NCBI RefSeq assembly: GCF_028473745.1
Contig: NZ_CP101137.1
Location: 1,798,001 to 1,862,000, forward strand
Reading direction: 5' to 3'
Origin: Streptomyces sp. M92
GTDB lineage: Bacteria > Actinomycetota > Actinomycetes > Streptomycetales > Streptomycetaceae
DNA: 64,000 nt
Shown in pieces: positions 44,667-53,254 of the stretch. The notes beneath the pieces were generated by a model that saw only the letters and a list, made by a program, of their open reading frames with translations, made no database searches and was not told the DNA's origin. How positions within the stretch are numbered: the first letter of the stretch is position 1; every line of letters starts with the position of its first letter. The position numbers were made by a program, and so were the translations under genes.

Positions 44667-46187
44667 TTGGCCAACATCGGACGGGAAGAGCGCTCGGGCG
44701 GCCACGACCGGGCGCTTCCCCAGCGATTCCTGGACTTCATGACGACCGGCTGGCGCGACGGGGAGGCGGATCTCGCCCCCGTTCCCCAGGTGAAGCACCT
44801 CGCCCGGCGCCGGGACCTGCTCTCGGCGGCGTTCCCGGGCGACACCCTGGTGATCCCCACGGGCACCATCCACTCACGCACGTTCGGCTCCCCCTACCCC
44901 TTCCGGGCGGGCAGCGACTTCCTGTGGCTCACCGGCGACCAGGAGCCCGATTCGGTGCTCGTGATGTACCCGACGGCCGGCACACACGACGCCGTCCTCT
45001 ACACGCGGCCGCGTTCGAACGCGGAGTCCGGTGCTCAGTACCTCGACCGGATGGACGGCGAGATCTGGGTCGGCCGGCGCAAGTCCCCGGAGGAGAAGGC
45101 CGCCACCCTGGCGATCGACACGCGCCCGCTGCACCGACTGCGCCCGGCGCTGCGCGCGATGGCCTCCTCGGACCGGCTGCGCGTCCTGCGCGGCTACGAC
45201 GCCGGCATCGACGGCGGCCTCGATCACGGCATGCTGCCCGTGACACCCGACAACACCGGCCGCGACGCCATGCTGGCCAGTGTGCTGAGCGAGCTGCGGA
45301 TGGAGAAGGACGAGTGGGAACTCGCCCAGATCCAGGACGCGGTGGACGCCACGGTCCGTGGTTTCGAGGACGTCGCCCGGCGGCTGCGGCCCGACGCCCC
45401 GACGCCCGAGCGCTACATCGAGGGGGTGTTCTCCTGGCGTGCCCGCGTCGACGGCAACGCCCTCGGTTACAGCTCCGTCGTGGCGGGCGGCCCCCGCTCC
45501 ACGATCCTGCACTGGGCACGCAACGACGGCAGCGTCGAACCCGGACAGATCCTGCTCATGGACATGGGCATCGAGAACAACAACTGCTACACCGCGGACG
45601 TCACCCGGGTACTGCCGGTCTCGGGCACGTTCAGTCCGGCCCAGCGCGATGTGTACGACATCGTGCACGCCTCGCGGAACGCGGGGCTGGCGGTGCTGGC
45701 TCCGGGCGCGGCCTTCGCGGAGATCCACGACGTCTGCATGCGCGTGCTGGCCGAGGGGCTGAGGTCGCTCGGCCTCCTGAAAGGCAGCGTGGACGAGGCG
45801 ATGGACCCGTCCTCCCTCACCTACCGCCGCTGGTCGCTGCACGGCTTCGGGCACATGCTCGGCCTGGACGTCCACGACTGCGGACATGCCCGGCCGAAGA
45901 CCTACGGCAGCGGTGTGCTGCGGGAGAACCACGTACTGACCATGGAACCCGGCCTCTATCTGCAGCCGCACGACGAGCTCGTACCCGAGGAGCTGCGCGG
46001 TATCGGGGTGCGGATCGAAGACGACGTCCTGGTCACGGCCCATGGCCACCGTCTGCTGACCGAGGCGCTCCCCACGGAGTCGCACGAGGTCGAGGCATGG
46101 CTCGCCGCCCAGCGGGAGGCCGGCCCGCGGGAACCGGGCATCGACGACGTGCGACCGGCGGCTCACCGCGGTCCCACCGGATATTGA
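44667..46187 (+). CDS. M24-family metallopeptidase (aminopeptidase P-like)
   Basis: A 506-residue protein with the pita-bread fold of Xaa-Pro aminopeptidase. An N-terminal domain (about 30-200) is followed by the metal site: Asp pair in LLMDMGIENNNCYTADVTRV, His in LHGFGHMLGLDVHD, Glu in MEPGLYL and Glu in GIGVRIEDDVL. All five ligands are present. It could trim an N-terminal residue from a peptide precursor, a possible prodrug or self-resistance step, or be an ordinary housekeeping enzyme captured in the operon. The TTG start at 44667 is assumed, with AGGAC upstream; an ATG 24 codons in is the alternative. Confidence 0.87.
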   Translation: MANIGREERSGGHDRALPQRFLDFMTTGWRDGEADLAPVPQVKHLARRRDLLSAAFPGDTLVIPTGTIHSRTFGSPYPFRAGSDFLWLTGDQEPDSVLVMYPTAGTHDAVLYTRPRSNAESGAQYLDRMDGEIWVGRRKSPEEKAATLAIDTRPLHRLRPALRAMASSDRLRVLRGYDAGIDGGLDHGMLPVTPDNTGRDAMLASVLSELRMEKDEWELAQIQDAVDATVRGFEDVARRLRPDAPTPERYIEGVFSWRARVDGNALGYSSVVAGGPRSTILHWARNDGSVEPGQILLMDMGIENNNCYTADVTRVLPVSGTFSPAQRDVYDIVHASRNAGLAVLAPGAAFAEIHDVCMRVLAEGLRSLGLLKGSVDEAMDPSSLTYRRWSLHGFGHMLGLDVHDCGHARPKTYGSGVLRENHVLTMEPGLYLQPHDELVPEELRGIGVRIEDDVLVTAHGHRLLTEALPTESHEVEAWLAAQREAGPREPGIDDVRPAAHRGPTGY

Positions 46188-46201
46188 GGAGTGCCAGGAA
46201 G

Positions 46202-47557
46202 ATGTCACGTGACCACGCACTGACCGAGAGGTACCTGGAGCGGATAGGGGGGCGACTCCTCGGACCGGTCCACAGGAGCGAGGCCGGCCGTGCCTCCTAC
46301 GGAGACGCGTACGCGCCGCGCCCGGTGTTTCTCTCGGCGGCGAAGACCGAAGCGCTGAACCGGGACCTGGAAGTGCTGCGCGACGCGCTCTTCCGCCTTC
46401 CGCGTCTTCTGTTCGACGGAGATGTCGCCGCGTTCGCCCGTGCCAGCGGAATGGAGGACGTGCAGGTACGCGCCATCGAGCGCTCCTTTGCCGGTCTGCC
46501 GAACCCTCCCACGAGCATGGGGCGGGCGGATCTCTACCACGACCGGACGGGTTTTCGCCTCATGGAATTCAACATGGGCGGCACGATCGGCTTCGAGCTG
46601 GACATCTGCAGCGGATTCCTGGCGGACCCCGAATTCAGCCGGTTCGCCGCGGAGGAGGGACTCCAGCACGTCCACACGCTGACGGAGCAGGTCCGCACGG
46701 TCCGGGCCGAGATGGAGCTGGCGCCCGATGCCCGCCCGTTCATCGCGCACGTGGAGTGGCCCCGGCACTTCGCGATGAACGAGCCGTACATGAGTGCCAT
46801 GTGCGAGCGGTGGGGCGATCACGGACTGGAAGCCCGTCCGTGCCATGTCGGGCAGCTCGAGCGGCGGGACGGAAGGCTGTGGCTCGACGACCGCCCCATT
46901 GACATCGTCTACCGGCAGTTCCTCATGGAGGACCTCCTCTCGGACGACGCCGAGGCGCTGATGGAGCCCCTGCTCGGGGCGCTGGAAGGGGGCGAGGTGC
47001 GCATGTTCACCTCGCTGGAGTCGGAGCTGTACGGCAGCAAGGCCGCTTTGGCCATGCTCTCCAACCGGGCACACCGCCATCTGTTCTCGGCGCGGGAGCT
47101 GGATGTCATCGACCGGTTGCTTCCTTGGACCTCACCGGTGACCTCGGGACCCGTCCTCCTCGAGGACGGCACGGAGGCCTCGCTGCTCGATCACGCGATG
47201 GCCGACCAGCACGAGCTGATCCTCAAGCCCACCCTGCTGCATGGTGGTCAGGGTGTCGTTCCGGGCTGGTCGTCCGACGTCACCTCGGACCAGTGGCGCA
47301 AGCTGCTGCTCGACGCCATGGATGGCCCCTACGTGCTGCAGCGGCGCATCCATCCGGTTCCCGAGCCTTTCCCGGAGCCGGGCGTCGGATCCCGGCCCTG
47401 GATCGTGAGCTGGGGGGTGGTCATGATGGCCCGCGGGCACGGTGGGTTCTTCACCCGCTGCGCCCCTGCCGAGGCGGGCAAGGACGTGCTCAACCACTTT
47501 CAGGGAGCCCTGGTCGGGTCCGGATTCCAGGCCGGCCCGAGTCCCCGCCGGCAGTAG
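46202..47557 (+). CDS. Circularly permuted ATP-grasp-type ligase
   Basis: A 451-residue protein resembling the circularly permuted ATP-grasp/glutathionylspermidine-synthase-like group. The metal-binding part comes early (FRLMEFNMGGTIGFELDICS, about 117-136), and the nucleotide-binding lysine segment comes late (LILKPTLLHGGQGVVPGW), the reverse of normal ATP-grasp order. Members form amide bonds between a carboxylate and an amine using ATP. It is last in the IPMS-to-peptidase operon. It may join two amino-acid-like pieces of the product, since the NRPS proteins in the window cannot account for ordinary condensation. Confidence 0.7.
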   Translation: MSRDHALTERYLERIGGRLLGPVHRSEAGRASYGDAYAPRPVFLSAAKTEALNRDLEVLRDALFRLPRLLFDGDVAAFARASGMEDVQVRAIERSFAGLPNPPTSMGRADLYHDRTGFRLMEFNMGGTIGFELDICSGFLADPEFSRFAAEEGLQHVHTLTEQVRTVRAEMELAPDARPFIAHVEWPRHFAMNEPYMSAMCERWGDHGLEARPCHVGQLERRDGRLWLDDRPIDIVYRQFLMEDLLSDDAEALMEPLLGALEGGEVRMFTSLESELYGSKAALAMLSNRAHRHLFSARELDVIDRLLPWTSPVTSGPVLLEDGTEASLLDHAMADQHELILKPTLLHGGQGVVPGWSSDVTSDQWRKLLLDAMDGPYVLQRRIHPVPEPFPEPGVGSRPWIVSWGVVMMARGHGGFFTRCAPAEAGKDVLNHFQGALVGSGFQAGPSPRRQ

Positions 47558-47620
47558 CCGCCGACGGGGTAAGCGGGAGGTCTAGCGGCGGGGAAGAAAG
47601 GTCAACGCACTGGGTCTCCG

Positions 47621-47731
47621 CGAATGAAATCGTCGCGGACGCTCCTGCCGTCGACCCGGTCGTAGCGTTCTTCCAGGCGCGGCAACCGGTGGTGTCGGCC
47701 GGTCAACCAATGGTCCTATTGCGGAGGTCAC
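47621..47731 (+). promoter_or_regulatory. Duplicated promoter/leader element, copy B
   Basis: The spacer 47558-47731 ends with 111 bases matching copy A (37163-37271). Shared parts include CGAATGAA at the start, TAGCGT at 47663-47668 as a possible -10, and identical CGGAGGTCACGTG at the RBS and start codon. Imperfect heptamers GTCGCGG (47632-47638) and GTCGACC (47650-47656) are offset by 18 bases, as in copy A. A SARP would normally use offsets of 11 or 22, so the binding protein is uncertain. It drives the AurF-like/aaRS-like/carrier/PPTase operon. Confidence 0.75.
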
Positions 47732-48607
47732 GTGTCAGCCCCGACGACAATCGAGTGGACGGAAGAGTTCTCCCGAGCCGTGCACCGGCTGATCGACGTT
47801 TCCGTCGATGACTACTACAATCCGTACCGCACCTTCCAGTGGCCCGAATCGATCGAGCCCAAAGACCTGTGGATGAGCCGGGATCTGCTGTCCGTTCACG
47901 GCACGAGCGCAGAACAGGAACTGAGCCGGGAGCAGCTCGTCGAGCTCTCTCGATGGGAGAGCGTCAACCTCTACAGCCTGATTGCTCATGGCATCAGGGA
48001 GCTGCTCATCGAGGTGATGCGTCGCATCCACACGCCCGGCTACGAAATACCGACGCCGTACTTCCACCACTTCATCGGTGAAGAGAACGAGCACATGTGG
48101 TTCTTCGCCGAGTTCTGTCTGCGGTATGCCGGCCGCATCTATCCCGATCGGCGCATGGTGTTCCCGACCGATGACCGCTCGCCGGAGATGAACAACTTCA
48201 TCGTCTTCAGCCAGATACTCATCTTCGAGCAGATCGGTGACTACTTCAACGCCAAGATGGCGGCCGACGAGAACCTGCCGGAAACGGTGCGCGAAGTCAA
48301 CCGCATTCACCACCGTGACGAGTCCCGGCATATCGCCTTCGGCGGCAAGCTGGTTTCGGCACTCTTCGACGAGGTCCGGCGGAAGCACTCAGCCGAGGAA
48401 GTCGAAGAGGTCGGCCGGTACCTGCGCGGGTACATCGATTTGATCATTCAGATGCTCTACAGCCGCGAGGCCTACCAGGACGCCGGTATCCCCGATCCGG
48501 CACGGTTCCGGGCCACTGTCATCGCCGATCCTGCGAGGGCGGCCATCACGGCTCGCATCACCAGGCGAACCAACAACTTCTACCGACACATCGGCCTGTT
48601 CCGCTGA
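47732..48607 (+). CDS. AurF-like non-heme di-iron oxygenase
   Basis: A 291-residue helical-bundle oxygenase of the p-aminobenzoate N-oxygenase (AurF) family. All metal ligands have plausible counterparts: Glu90, Glu118 and His121 (GEENEHMWFF), Glu166, and His193/Glu197/His200 (HHRDESRH), whose HxxxExxH spacing matches AurF. AurF relatives oxidise amines to hydroxylamine, nitroso or nitro groups or hydroxylate carbon. Here the next two genes load an amino acid onto a carrier, which suggests oxidation of an aminoacyl thioester. The GTG at 47732 is fixed by CGGAGGTCAC upstream. Confidence 0.9.
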   Translation: MSAPTTIEWTEEFSRAVHRLIDVSVDDYYNPYRTFQWPESIEPKDLWMSRDLLSVHGTSAEQELSREQLVELSRWESVNLYSLIAHGIRELLIEVMRRIHTPGYEIPTPYFHHFIGEENEHMWFFAEFCLRYAGRIYPDRRMVFPTDDRSPEMNNFIVFSQILIFEQIGDYFNAKMAADENLPETVREVNRIHHRDESRHIAFGGKLVSALFDEVRRKHSAEEVEEVGRYLRGYIDLIIQMLYSREAYQDAGIPDPARFRATVIADPARAAITARITRRTNNFYRHIGLFR

Positions 48608-48619
48608 CGGGAGATCCTC

Positions 48620-49444
48620 ATGCCGGCGTTCGTCGCCCCTGGAATCACGGTTCTTGAATCAGAAGAGGCCGCCCTGTTCGACGCTTTGGAGGCCCGCTTC
48701 CGGGAGATCGCTGTCGCCTTGGGTGCGCGGCCGGTGGCCGGCCCGGCACTGCTCCCCGTGGAGGACCTGGCGCGCCTCGACTTCTTCCGCAACTTCCCAC
48801 ACCTCGCGCTGCCCGTGGCCACGCTCACGGACGAGACCCGCCAAGTGCTGGCGCGCGGGGAGGAATCGGCACCGTCCGGCGACCACGACCTCGTGCCGAC
48901 CGGCAACTGTCTCCCGACCGCGACCTGTTACGGCCTGCTCCTGAGTTTCGGGGGGCGCCACCTCGAGGCGCCGGAGGTCATCACTTCGGTCGGCCGCTGT
49001 TACCGGAACGAGGACCACTACGACGGTCTGCGTCGGCTGCGTTCCTTCCACATGCGTGAAGCGCTCTATCTCGGCAGCAGGGAAGGCGTGGCGGACCATC
49101 TGACCCGGTCGACCGAGCTCGTGCTGGGCCTGGCCGACCGACTGGGCATCAAGGTACGTCATGAACCCGCGACGGATCCGTTCTACCTCGGAAGCGGATC
49201 GAGGGCGCTCCTCAATCAAATGGATCCCGTGAAGTTCGAGTTCGTGTCGGACGACGGGACGGCCATCGCATCGGTCAATCGGCACCGCAATTTCTTCGGT
49301 GAGCGTCTCGGTATCTCCTTCGGGGAGGAGGACGCCTACAGCGGTTGCCTGGCTTTCGGTGTGGAGCGCTGGGTTCACGCCGTACTGCAGGCGCACGGCA
49401 ATCCTCAGCGGGCGCTTGCCGCGCTCAATGAGTCCGTAGATTAG
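48620..49444 (+). CDS. Class II aaRS-like amino acid:carrier protein ligase
   Basis: A 274-residue protein resembling the catalytic core of seryl-tRNA synthetases without a tRNA-binding arm, like the amino acid:[carrier protein] ligases known from Bradyrhizobium (Bll0957 type). Motif 2 is seen in RSFHMREALYLG, and motif 3 in CLAFGVERWVHAVL with its Arg. Cys103, Glu147 and Cys243 correspond in spacing to the zinc ligands of that group. Such enzymes activate glycine or alanine and attach it to the phosphopantetheine arm of a small carrier, which is encoded next at 49456. This loads the probable substrate of the AurF-like oxygenase. Confidence 0.88.
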   Translation: MPAFVAPGITVLESEEAALFDALEARFREIAVALGARPVAGPALLPVEDLARLDFFRNFPHLALPVATLTDETRQVLARGEESAPSGDHDLVPTGNCLPTATCYGLLLSFGGRHLEAPEVITSVGRCYRNEDHYDGLRRLRSFHMREALYLGSREGVADHLTRSTELVLGLADRLGIKVRHEPATDPFYLGSGSRALLNQMDPVKFEFVSDDGTAIASVNRHRNFFGERLGISFGEEDAYSGCLAFGVERWVHAVLQAHGNPQRALAALNESVD

Positions 49445-49455
49445 GAGGGAAGGGC

Positions 49456-49686
49456 ATGGAGGAAATCATCAAGTGGATCCGGTCTAAGAACCCGGATCTG
49501 CAGACGGAGATCACAGGGGACACCGATCTCATCGAGTCCCGACTCATCGCGTCGGTCTCGTTCCTCGAGTTCGTCGCTCTGCTGGAAGAGCTGTCCGGAG
49601 AGCCCATCGACGTCGGCTCACTGGACGTCAACGATTTCCGTACGCTCGACCGGATCAGCGCGAAGTTCCTCGTGCCGGTGGGCTGA
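49456..49686 (+). CDS. Small acyl/aminoacyl carrier protein
   Basis: A 76-residue carrier protein of acyl-carrier fold. The phosphopantetheine site is probably Ser33 in LIASVSFLEF; the usual Asp before the Ser is Ala here (LIDS to LIAS). It starts 11 bases after the stop of the aaRS-like ligase, preceded by AGGAGGGAAGG, and is followed by a phosphopantetheinyl transferase. This is the expected partner of the ligase and would hold the amino acid for the AurF-like oxygenase. Confidence 0.87.
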   Translation: MEEIIKWIRSKNPDLQTEITGDTDLIESRLIASVSFLEFVALLEELSGEPIDVGSLDVNDFRTLDRISAKFLVPVG

Positions 49687-49720
49687 CCGAACGACTCGAC
49701 GACGGAAACGCTGGAGCGTC

Positions 49721-50596
49721 GTGGACACCGTACTCATGTCCACTGCGCTCCATGCGGCGTTGGCCACGCGGTCTCGCGGCGGCCACCGAGCGAGCCACCC
49801 GAACCGGAGGCCGAGAAGAATGGCAGCACCACCGCCGACAGGGCCGGCCGCGGAGCCGGCGGCCCGGGCCGCGGGCAGGAGTGCGGTGTCCGCGGCCGAC
49901 GTCTGGTACATCGGCGTGCACCAGGTGCCCGAGTCACTCGCCGTGCTCCTCGACGGCCGCGACCGCGCCCGCCGCCGGCGGATCCTGGGCGAGGCGGACC
50001 GGCAACGCTTCCTCGCCGCGTGGGCTCTGACGCGACTCGTTCTCGGCGAGAGGCTGGGCGTGGATCCGGCGATGCTGAGCTTCGACCGCACCTGCGCCCA
50101 CTGCGGTGATCGCAGCCATGGGAAACCGGTCGTGGAGACCGCGGGGGTCCGTTGCGACTTCTCGCTCTCCCACGTCGGAGGCCTCGCCGTGGTGGCCGTA
50201 TCGGACCGGGCTGTCGGCGTCGACATCGAGGACGCCACGGCGGGCGAGCAGCCGTTGGTGTCGGCGTTGACGGAACGGGAGCGCGCGACCTGCTTGAGCT
50301 ACGCGGACTTCGCACGGCTGTGGACACGCAAGGAAGCACTGCTGAAGGCCGTGGGCGAAGGCCTTGGGATCCACCCGAGGCGCATCGAGATGAGCGGCTC
50401 GACGCCGGTCGCGCTCCCCGAGGAACTCGGCAGCCCGCAGGACTTCGCTCTGTGCGACCTGCCGCTGCCCGCCCCGTACGTGGGATCGCTCGCGGTACGT
50501 GGGCCCCGACCGTCCCTGTCCGTGCGCGGCGGCGCGGAACTGGTCGCCGGCGCGGCGCGGCCGGTCCCCTGCCGGTGGCCGTCGGCACGGGCCTGA
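49721..50596 (+). CDS. 4'-Phosphopantetheinyl transferase (Sfp type)
   Basis: A 291-residue PPTase that converts apo carrier proteins to the holo form using CoA. The core has CDFSLSHVGGLAVVAVS, the Mg-binding GVDIEDA and WTRKEALLKAVGEGLG, all typical of the Sfp group. The first 50 or so residues are Arg/Pro/Ala-rich and lack family similarity; an ATG at 49820 is a possible true start, but the GTG at 49721 has a GGAG seven bases upstream. It should activate the carrier at 49456 and the PCPs of both NRPS proteins. Confidence 0.9.
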   Translation: MDTVLMSTALHAALATRSRGGHRASHPNRRPRRMAAPPPTGPAAEPAARAAGRSAVSAADVWYIGVHQVPESLAVLLDGRDRARRRRILGEADRQRFLAAWALTRLVLGERLGVDPAMLSFDRTCAHCGDRSHGKPVVETAGVRCDFSLSHVGGLAVVAVSDRAVGVDIEDATAGEQPLVSALTERERATCLSYADFARLWTRKEALLKAVGEGLGIHPRRIEMSGSTPVALPEELGSPQDFALCDLPLPAPYVGSLAVRGPRPSLSVRGGAELVAGAARPVPCRWPSARA

Positions 50597-50606
50597 CACG
50601 GCGCCC

Positions 50607-50666
50607 GGGCCTGCCGACCCCGCGGGCGGGACGGAGGGCCGTCTCGCCGGGCGGGCCGGCAGGCCC
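50607..50666. terminator. Inverted repeat between convergent genes
   Basis: GGGCCTGCCG at 50607-50616 pairs with CGGCAGGCCC at 50657-50666 across a 40-base, itself GC-rich loop. It lies between the convergent PPTase and MFS genes and may end transcription from both sides. Confidence 0.35.
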
Positions 50667-50734
50667 CTCCCTTCACCCCGAGCCGTTCGCCGCCTGGTCG
50701 GCGGTCGCTGTCCCGGACGGCCTGGCGGCCCGCA

Positions 50735-52003
50735 TCAGCGCGGTTCCAGTGCCGAGGGGGTGATGTTCCTGAAGAAGGGCAGCAGGGTCGCCAGCGTCGC
50801 CAGGGCGAACACCCCGAAGGCCGCCCGCACGTCGATGAGCTCGGCCAGTACGCCCACCAGGCCGGCGCCCACGGGCAGGGCCCCGAAGGCGAAGAAGCGG
50901 AAGGTGGCGCTGAACCTGCCGAGCATCTCGTCGGGCACCAACCGCTGGGTGACGGTGCGGGAGTTGACGGTCCACAGAGTGCCTCCCATGCCACCGAGGA
51001 AGGCCCCGACGATCACCGCCCACAGACTGGTGGTCACGGCGGGCAGAGCGACCAGGGTGGTGGTGCCGAGGGGAGCCGCGAACATGGCCCAGCGCGGGCC
51101 CAGGAGCAGGTTCACCCGGGCCACCACCAGCGCGCCGGTCAATCCGCCGATGCCGAGAGCGCTGAGCGCGAGGCCGTATCGCTGCGGGCTCAACTCCAGT
51201 GTGTGCGTGGCGTACAGCGGAAACAGCGCCAGCCACGCGCCCCACGTGGCGTTCAGCATGGCCACGACCAGCATGAGGGTGCGCAGCACCCGGTCGCGCC
51301 AGATGAAGCGCAGCCCTTCCGCGATCCGGCTGCCGACCGAGGCGGGAGCCGCCCCGAGGGCGGCGCGCCCGGCTGCCTGGAACCGGCCCACCAGCAAAAG
51401 CAACGCGAGCGCCGCCACGGTGTACGAGATGCCGATGGCCCCCAGCGCCATAGCGGTCCCCGCGGCCAGCAGCAGGCCACCGGTGAACGGCCCGACGAAC
51501 TCGAATCCCACGGTCTCGGCCCCGAGCATCCAGGCGTTGACCCGTTCCCGGCCGGCCTCCGGGACCGCCGCCGGTACCAGGGCGGAGGCGGAGATCGACG
51601 CGAGTACGTCGGCGACGCCGAGGACCGCGCCGGCAACGAAGAGCTGGGCCAGGTCGACGCCGCCGCCCACGGCGGAGAGGGTGAGCCAGCCCATCGCCGC
51701 CATCCGCATCCCGTTCGCCACCCACAGCAGCCGCCGCCGGTCGAAGCGGTCGACGAGCACACCGATGTGCAGCGCGATCAGCAGCCAGGGCAGCGTGAGC
51801 GTCATCGAGACCGCGGTGATCTGGGTGGGGGAGTCGGTGAGTTGTGCCGCGAGGAACGGCAGGGCCGTCTTCATGACGCCGTCGGCGAGGCTCGTCACGG
51901 CGGTGAAGCCGACCAGGACCGCTGTGTTGCGGCCACCGGTGGATTGCCGGGCGGGAGGGGCCGGGGCTGCTTCCGGCTGCTGCAGGATGTCCGAGTCGCT
52001 CAC
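50735..52003 (-). CDS. MFS transporter (12-helix exporter type)
   Basis: A 422-residue membrane protein with about twelve hydrophobic helices and the MFS loop motif GVLVDRFDRRRLLW between helices 2 and 3. It belongs to the enterobactin-exporter (EntS)/MefA-like branch judging by LADGVMKTALPFLAAQLT and NSRTVTQRLVPDEMLGR. It probably exports the finished compound and so contributes self-resistance. It is transcribed with the esterase gene 49 bases upstream of it, away from the AurF operon. Confidence 0.88.
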   Translation of the reverse strand: MSDSDILQQPEAAPAPPARQSTGGRNTAVLVGFTAVTSLADGVMKTALPFLAAQLTDSPTQITAVSMTLTLPWLLIALHIGVLVDRFDRRRLLWVANGMRMAAMGWLTLSAVGGGVDLAQLFVAGAVLGVADVLASISASALVPAAVPEAGRERVNAWMLGAETVGFEFVGPFTGGLLLAAGTAMALGAIGISYTVAALALLLLVGRFQAAGRAALGAAPASVGSRIAEGLRFIWRDRVLRTLMLVVAMLNATWGAWLALFPLYATHTLELSPQRYGLALSALGIGGLTGALVVARVNLLLGPRWAMFAAPLGTTTLVALPAVTTSLWAVIVGAFLGGMGGTLWTVNSRTVTQRLVPDEMLGRFSATFRFFAFGALPVGAGLVGVLAELIDVRAAFGVFALATLATLLPFFRNITPSALEPR

Positions 52004-52052
52004 CTTGCACCTCGCTTCATGGTCGGTTCACACACGTCGATCAGTACTCCGA

Positions 52053-53024
52053 TCAGCCCTCGAGACGGCTTTGCTCCACGTCGTCCGGGGCCAGCCGCCG
52101 GCGCAGGAACGCGACGATCCCGTCCAGTGCCTCCCTTGCGGTTTCGAGTACGGAGGCCATGGCCAAGAACCCGTGCGGCAGGTCCTTGTACCGGTGGTAC
52201 TCCACCGGCACGTCCGCGATCGAGAGCGCATCCGCGTAGGCCTCGCCCTCGTCGCGCAGTGGACAGTATTCGGCGGTGATCATCAGCATCGCGGGCAGTC
52301 CGCTGTGGTCGGTCGCATTAAGCGGTGAGGCGTAGGGCGAGGCGCCGTCCGCGGGATCGGCCAGGTAGTGGTTCCAGAACCAGGGGACCGAGTGGCCGTT
52401 GAAAAACATCGGGTCTTTGTTGTCGCGCATGGAGGCCGTGACCCATCCATGACGCATCGCCGGGTAGATGAGCACCTGGGCGGAGATCCGAGGTCCGTCG
52501 GAATCCCTTGCCATCAGCGACACCGCCGCGGCCAGGGTTCCGCCGTTGCTGTCCCCCGCGACGGCGATGCGCCCGCCGTCCGCACCGATCTTGGAGGCGT
52601 TGTCCGCCACCCATCGCACGGCGGCGTAGCAGTCTTCGGGAGCGGCCGGGAAGGGGTGCTCGGGCGCAAGCCGATAGCCTACGGAAACGACCACGCAGGG
52701 AACCATGCTTGACAGTGCGCGACAGATCGCCTCCGAGGTGTCAAGCGAGCCGACGACAAAGCCGCCGCCGAAGAAGTACACCAGGACGGGCAGCGGCTCG
52801 TCGCTTTCCTGCTGCGGGCGGTACACCCTGAGTGTCAGGGGCCCTGCCGGTCCTTCGATGTCCAGGTCGAAGATTTCCTGGGGTTTCTCGATCCACTCCC
52901 AGATTTCGGCTTCGGTTTCACTGTCCGCCTTCCTGGCCTCCGCCACCGACATCTCATAGAGCGGGGTGAACTTGGTTGCCATGCGAAATTTTCTGATTCC
53001 CTCAACGACGGGGTGAAGCGGCAT
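52053..53024 (-). CDS. Alpha/beta hydrolase, hormone-sensitive-lipase family, FGGG variant
   Basis: A 323-residue esterase of the HSL family. The nucleophile is Ser159 in GDSNGG, with an acid in the late TAEYCPLRDEG segment and His in LPHGFLAM. The oxyanion motif HGGG is FGGG here (Phe85), which keeps the glycines but loses the His. YRLAPEHPFPAAPED is a strong family mark. It could deacylate a protected intermediate or open the strained ring as a resistance step, but the substrate is unknown. GGGGGATCG stands right before the ATG at 53024. Confidence 0.87.
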   Translation of the reverse strand: MPLHPVVEGIRKFRMATKFTPLYEMSVAEARKADSETEAEIWEWIEKPQEIFDLDIEGPAGPLTLRVYRPQQESDEPLPVLVYFFGGGFVVGSLDTSEAICRALSSMVPCVVVSVGYRLAPEHPFPAAPEDCYAAVRWVADNASKIGADGGRIAVAGDSNGGTLAAAVSLMARDSDGPRISAQVLIYPAMRHGWVTASMRDNKDPMFFNGHSVPWFWNHYLADPADGASPYASPLNATDHSGLPAMLMITAEYCPLRDEGEAYADALSIADVPVEYHRYKDLPHGFLAMASVLETAREALDGIVAFLRRRLAPDDVEQSRLEG

Positions 53025-53254
53025 CGATCCCCCAGCATTTCGATTTCAATGGTGCGCCTCAATGGTTCCATGCTGAGGCCGGATGCGCGTCTGTGGCAGG
53101 TTCGTTCACGAGGACACGGTACGTTGAATTTTGTCCGCTGTTGATAAGCCTCTCGCTTACCCCGGTGTTCCCGCGGTCCGTGCCACTCTTTTCCTGCCAG
53201 GCGACCTGCCACGGGTCGACAGAAGTGGATCGTCGAGGGGAAGCACGTCGAGCC

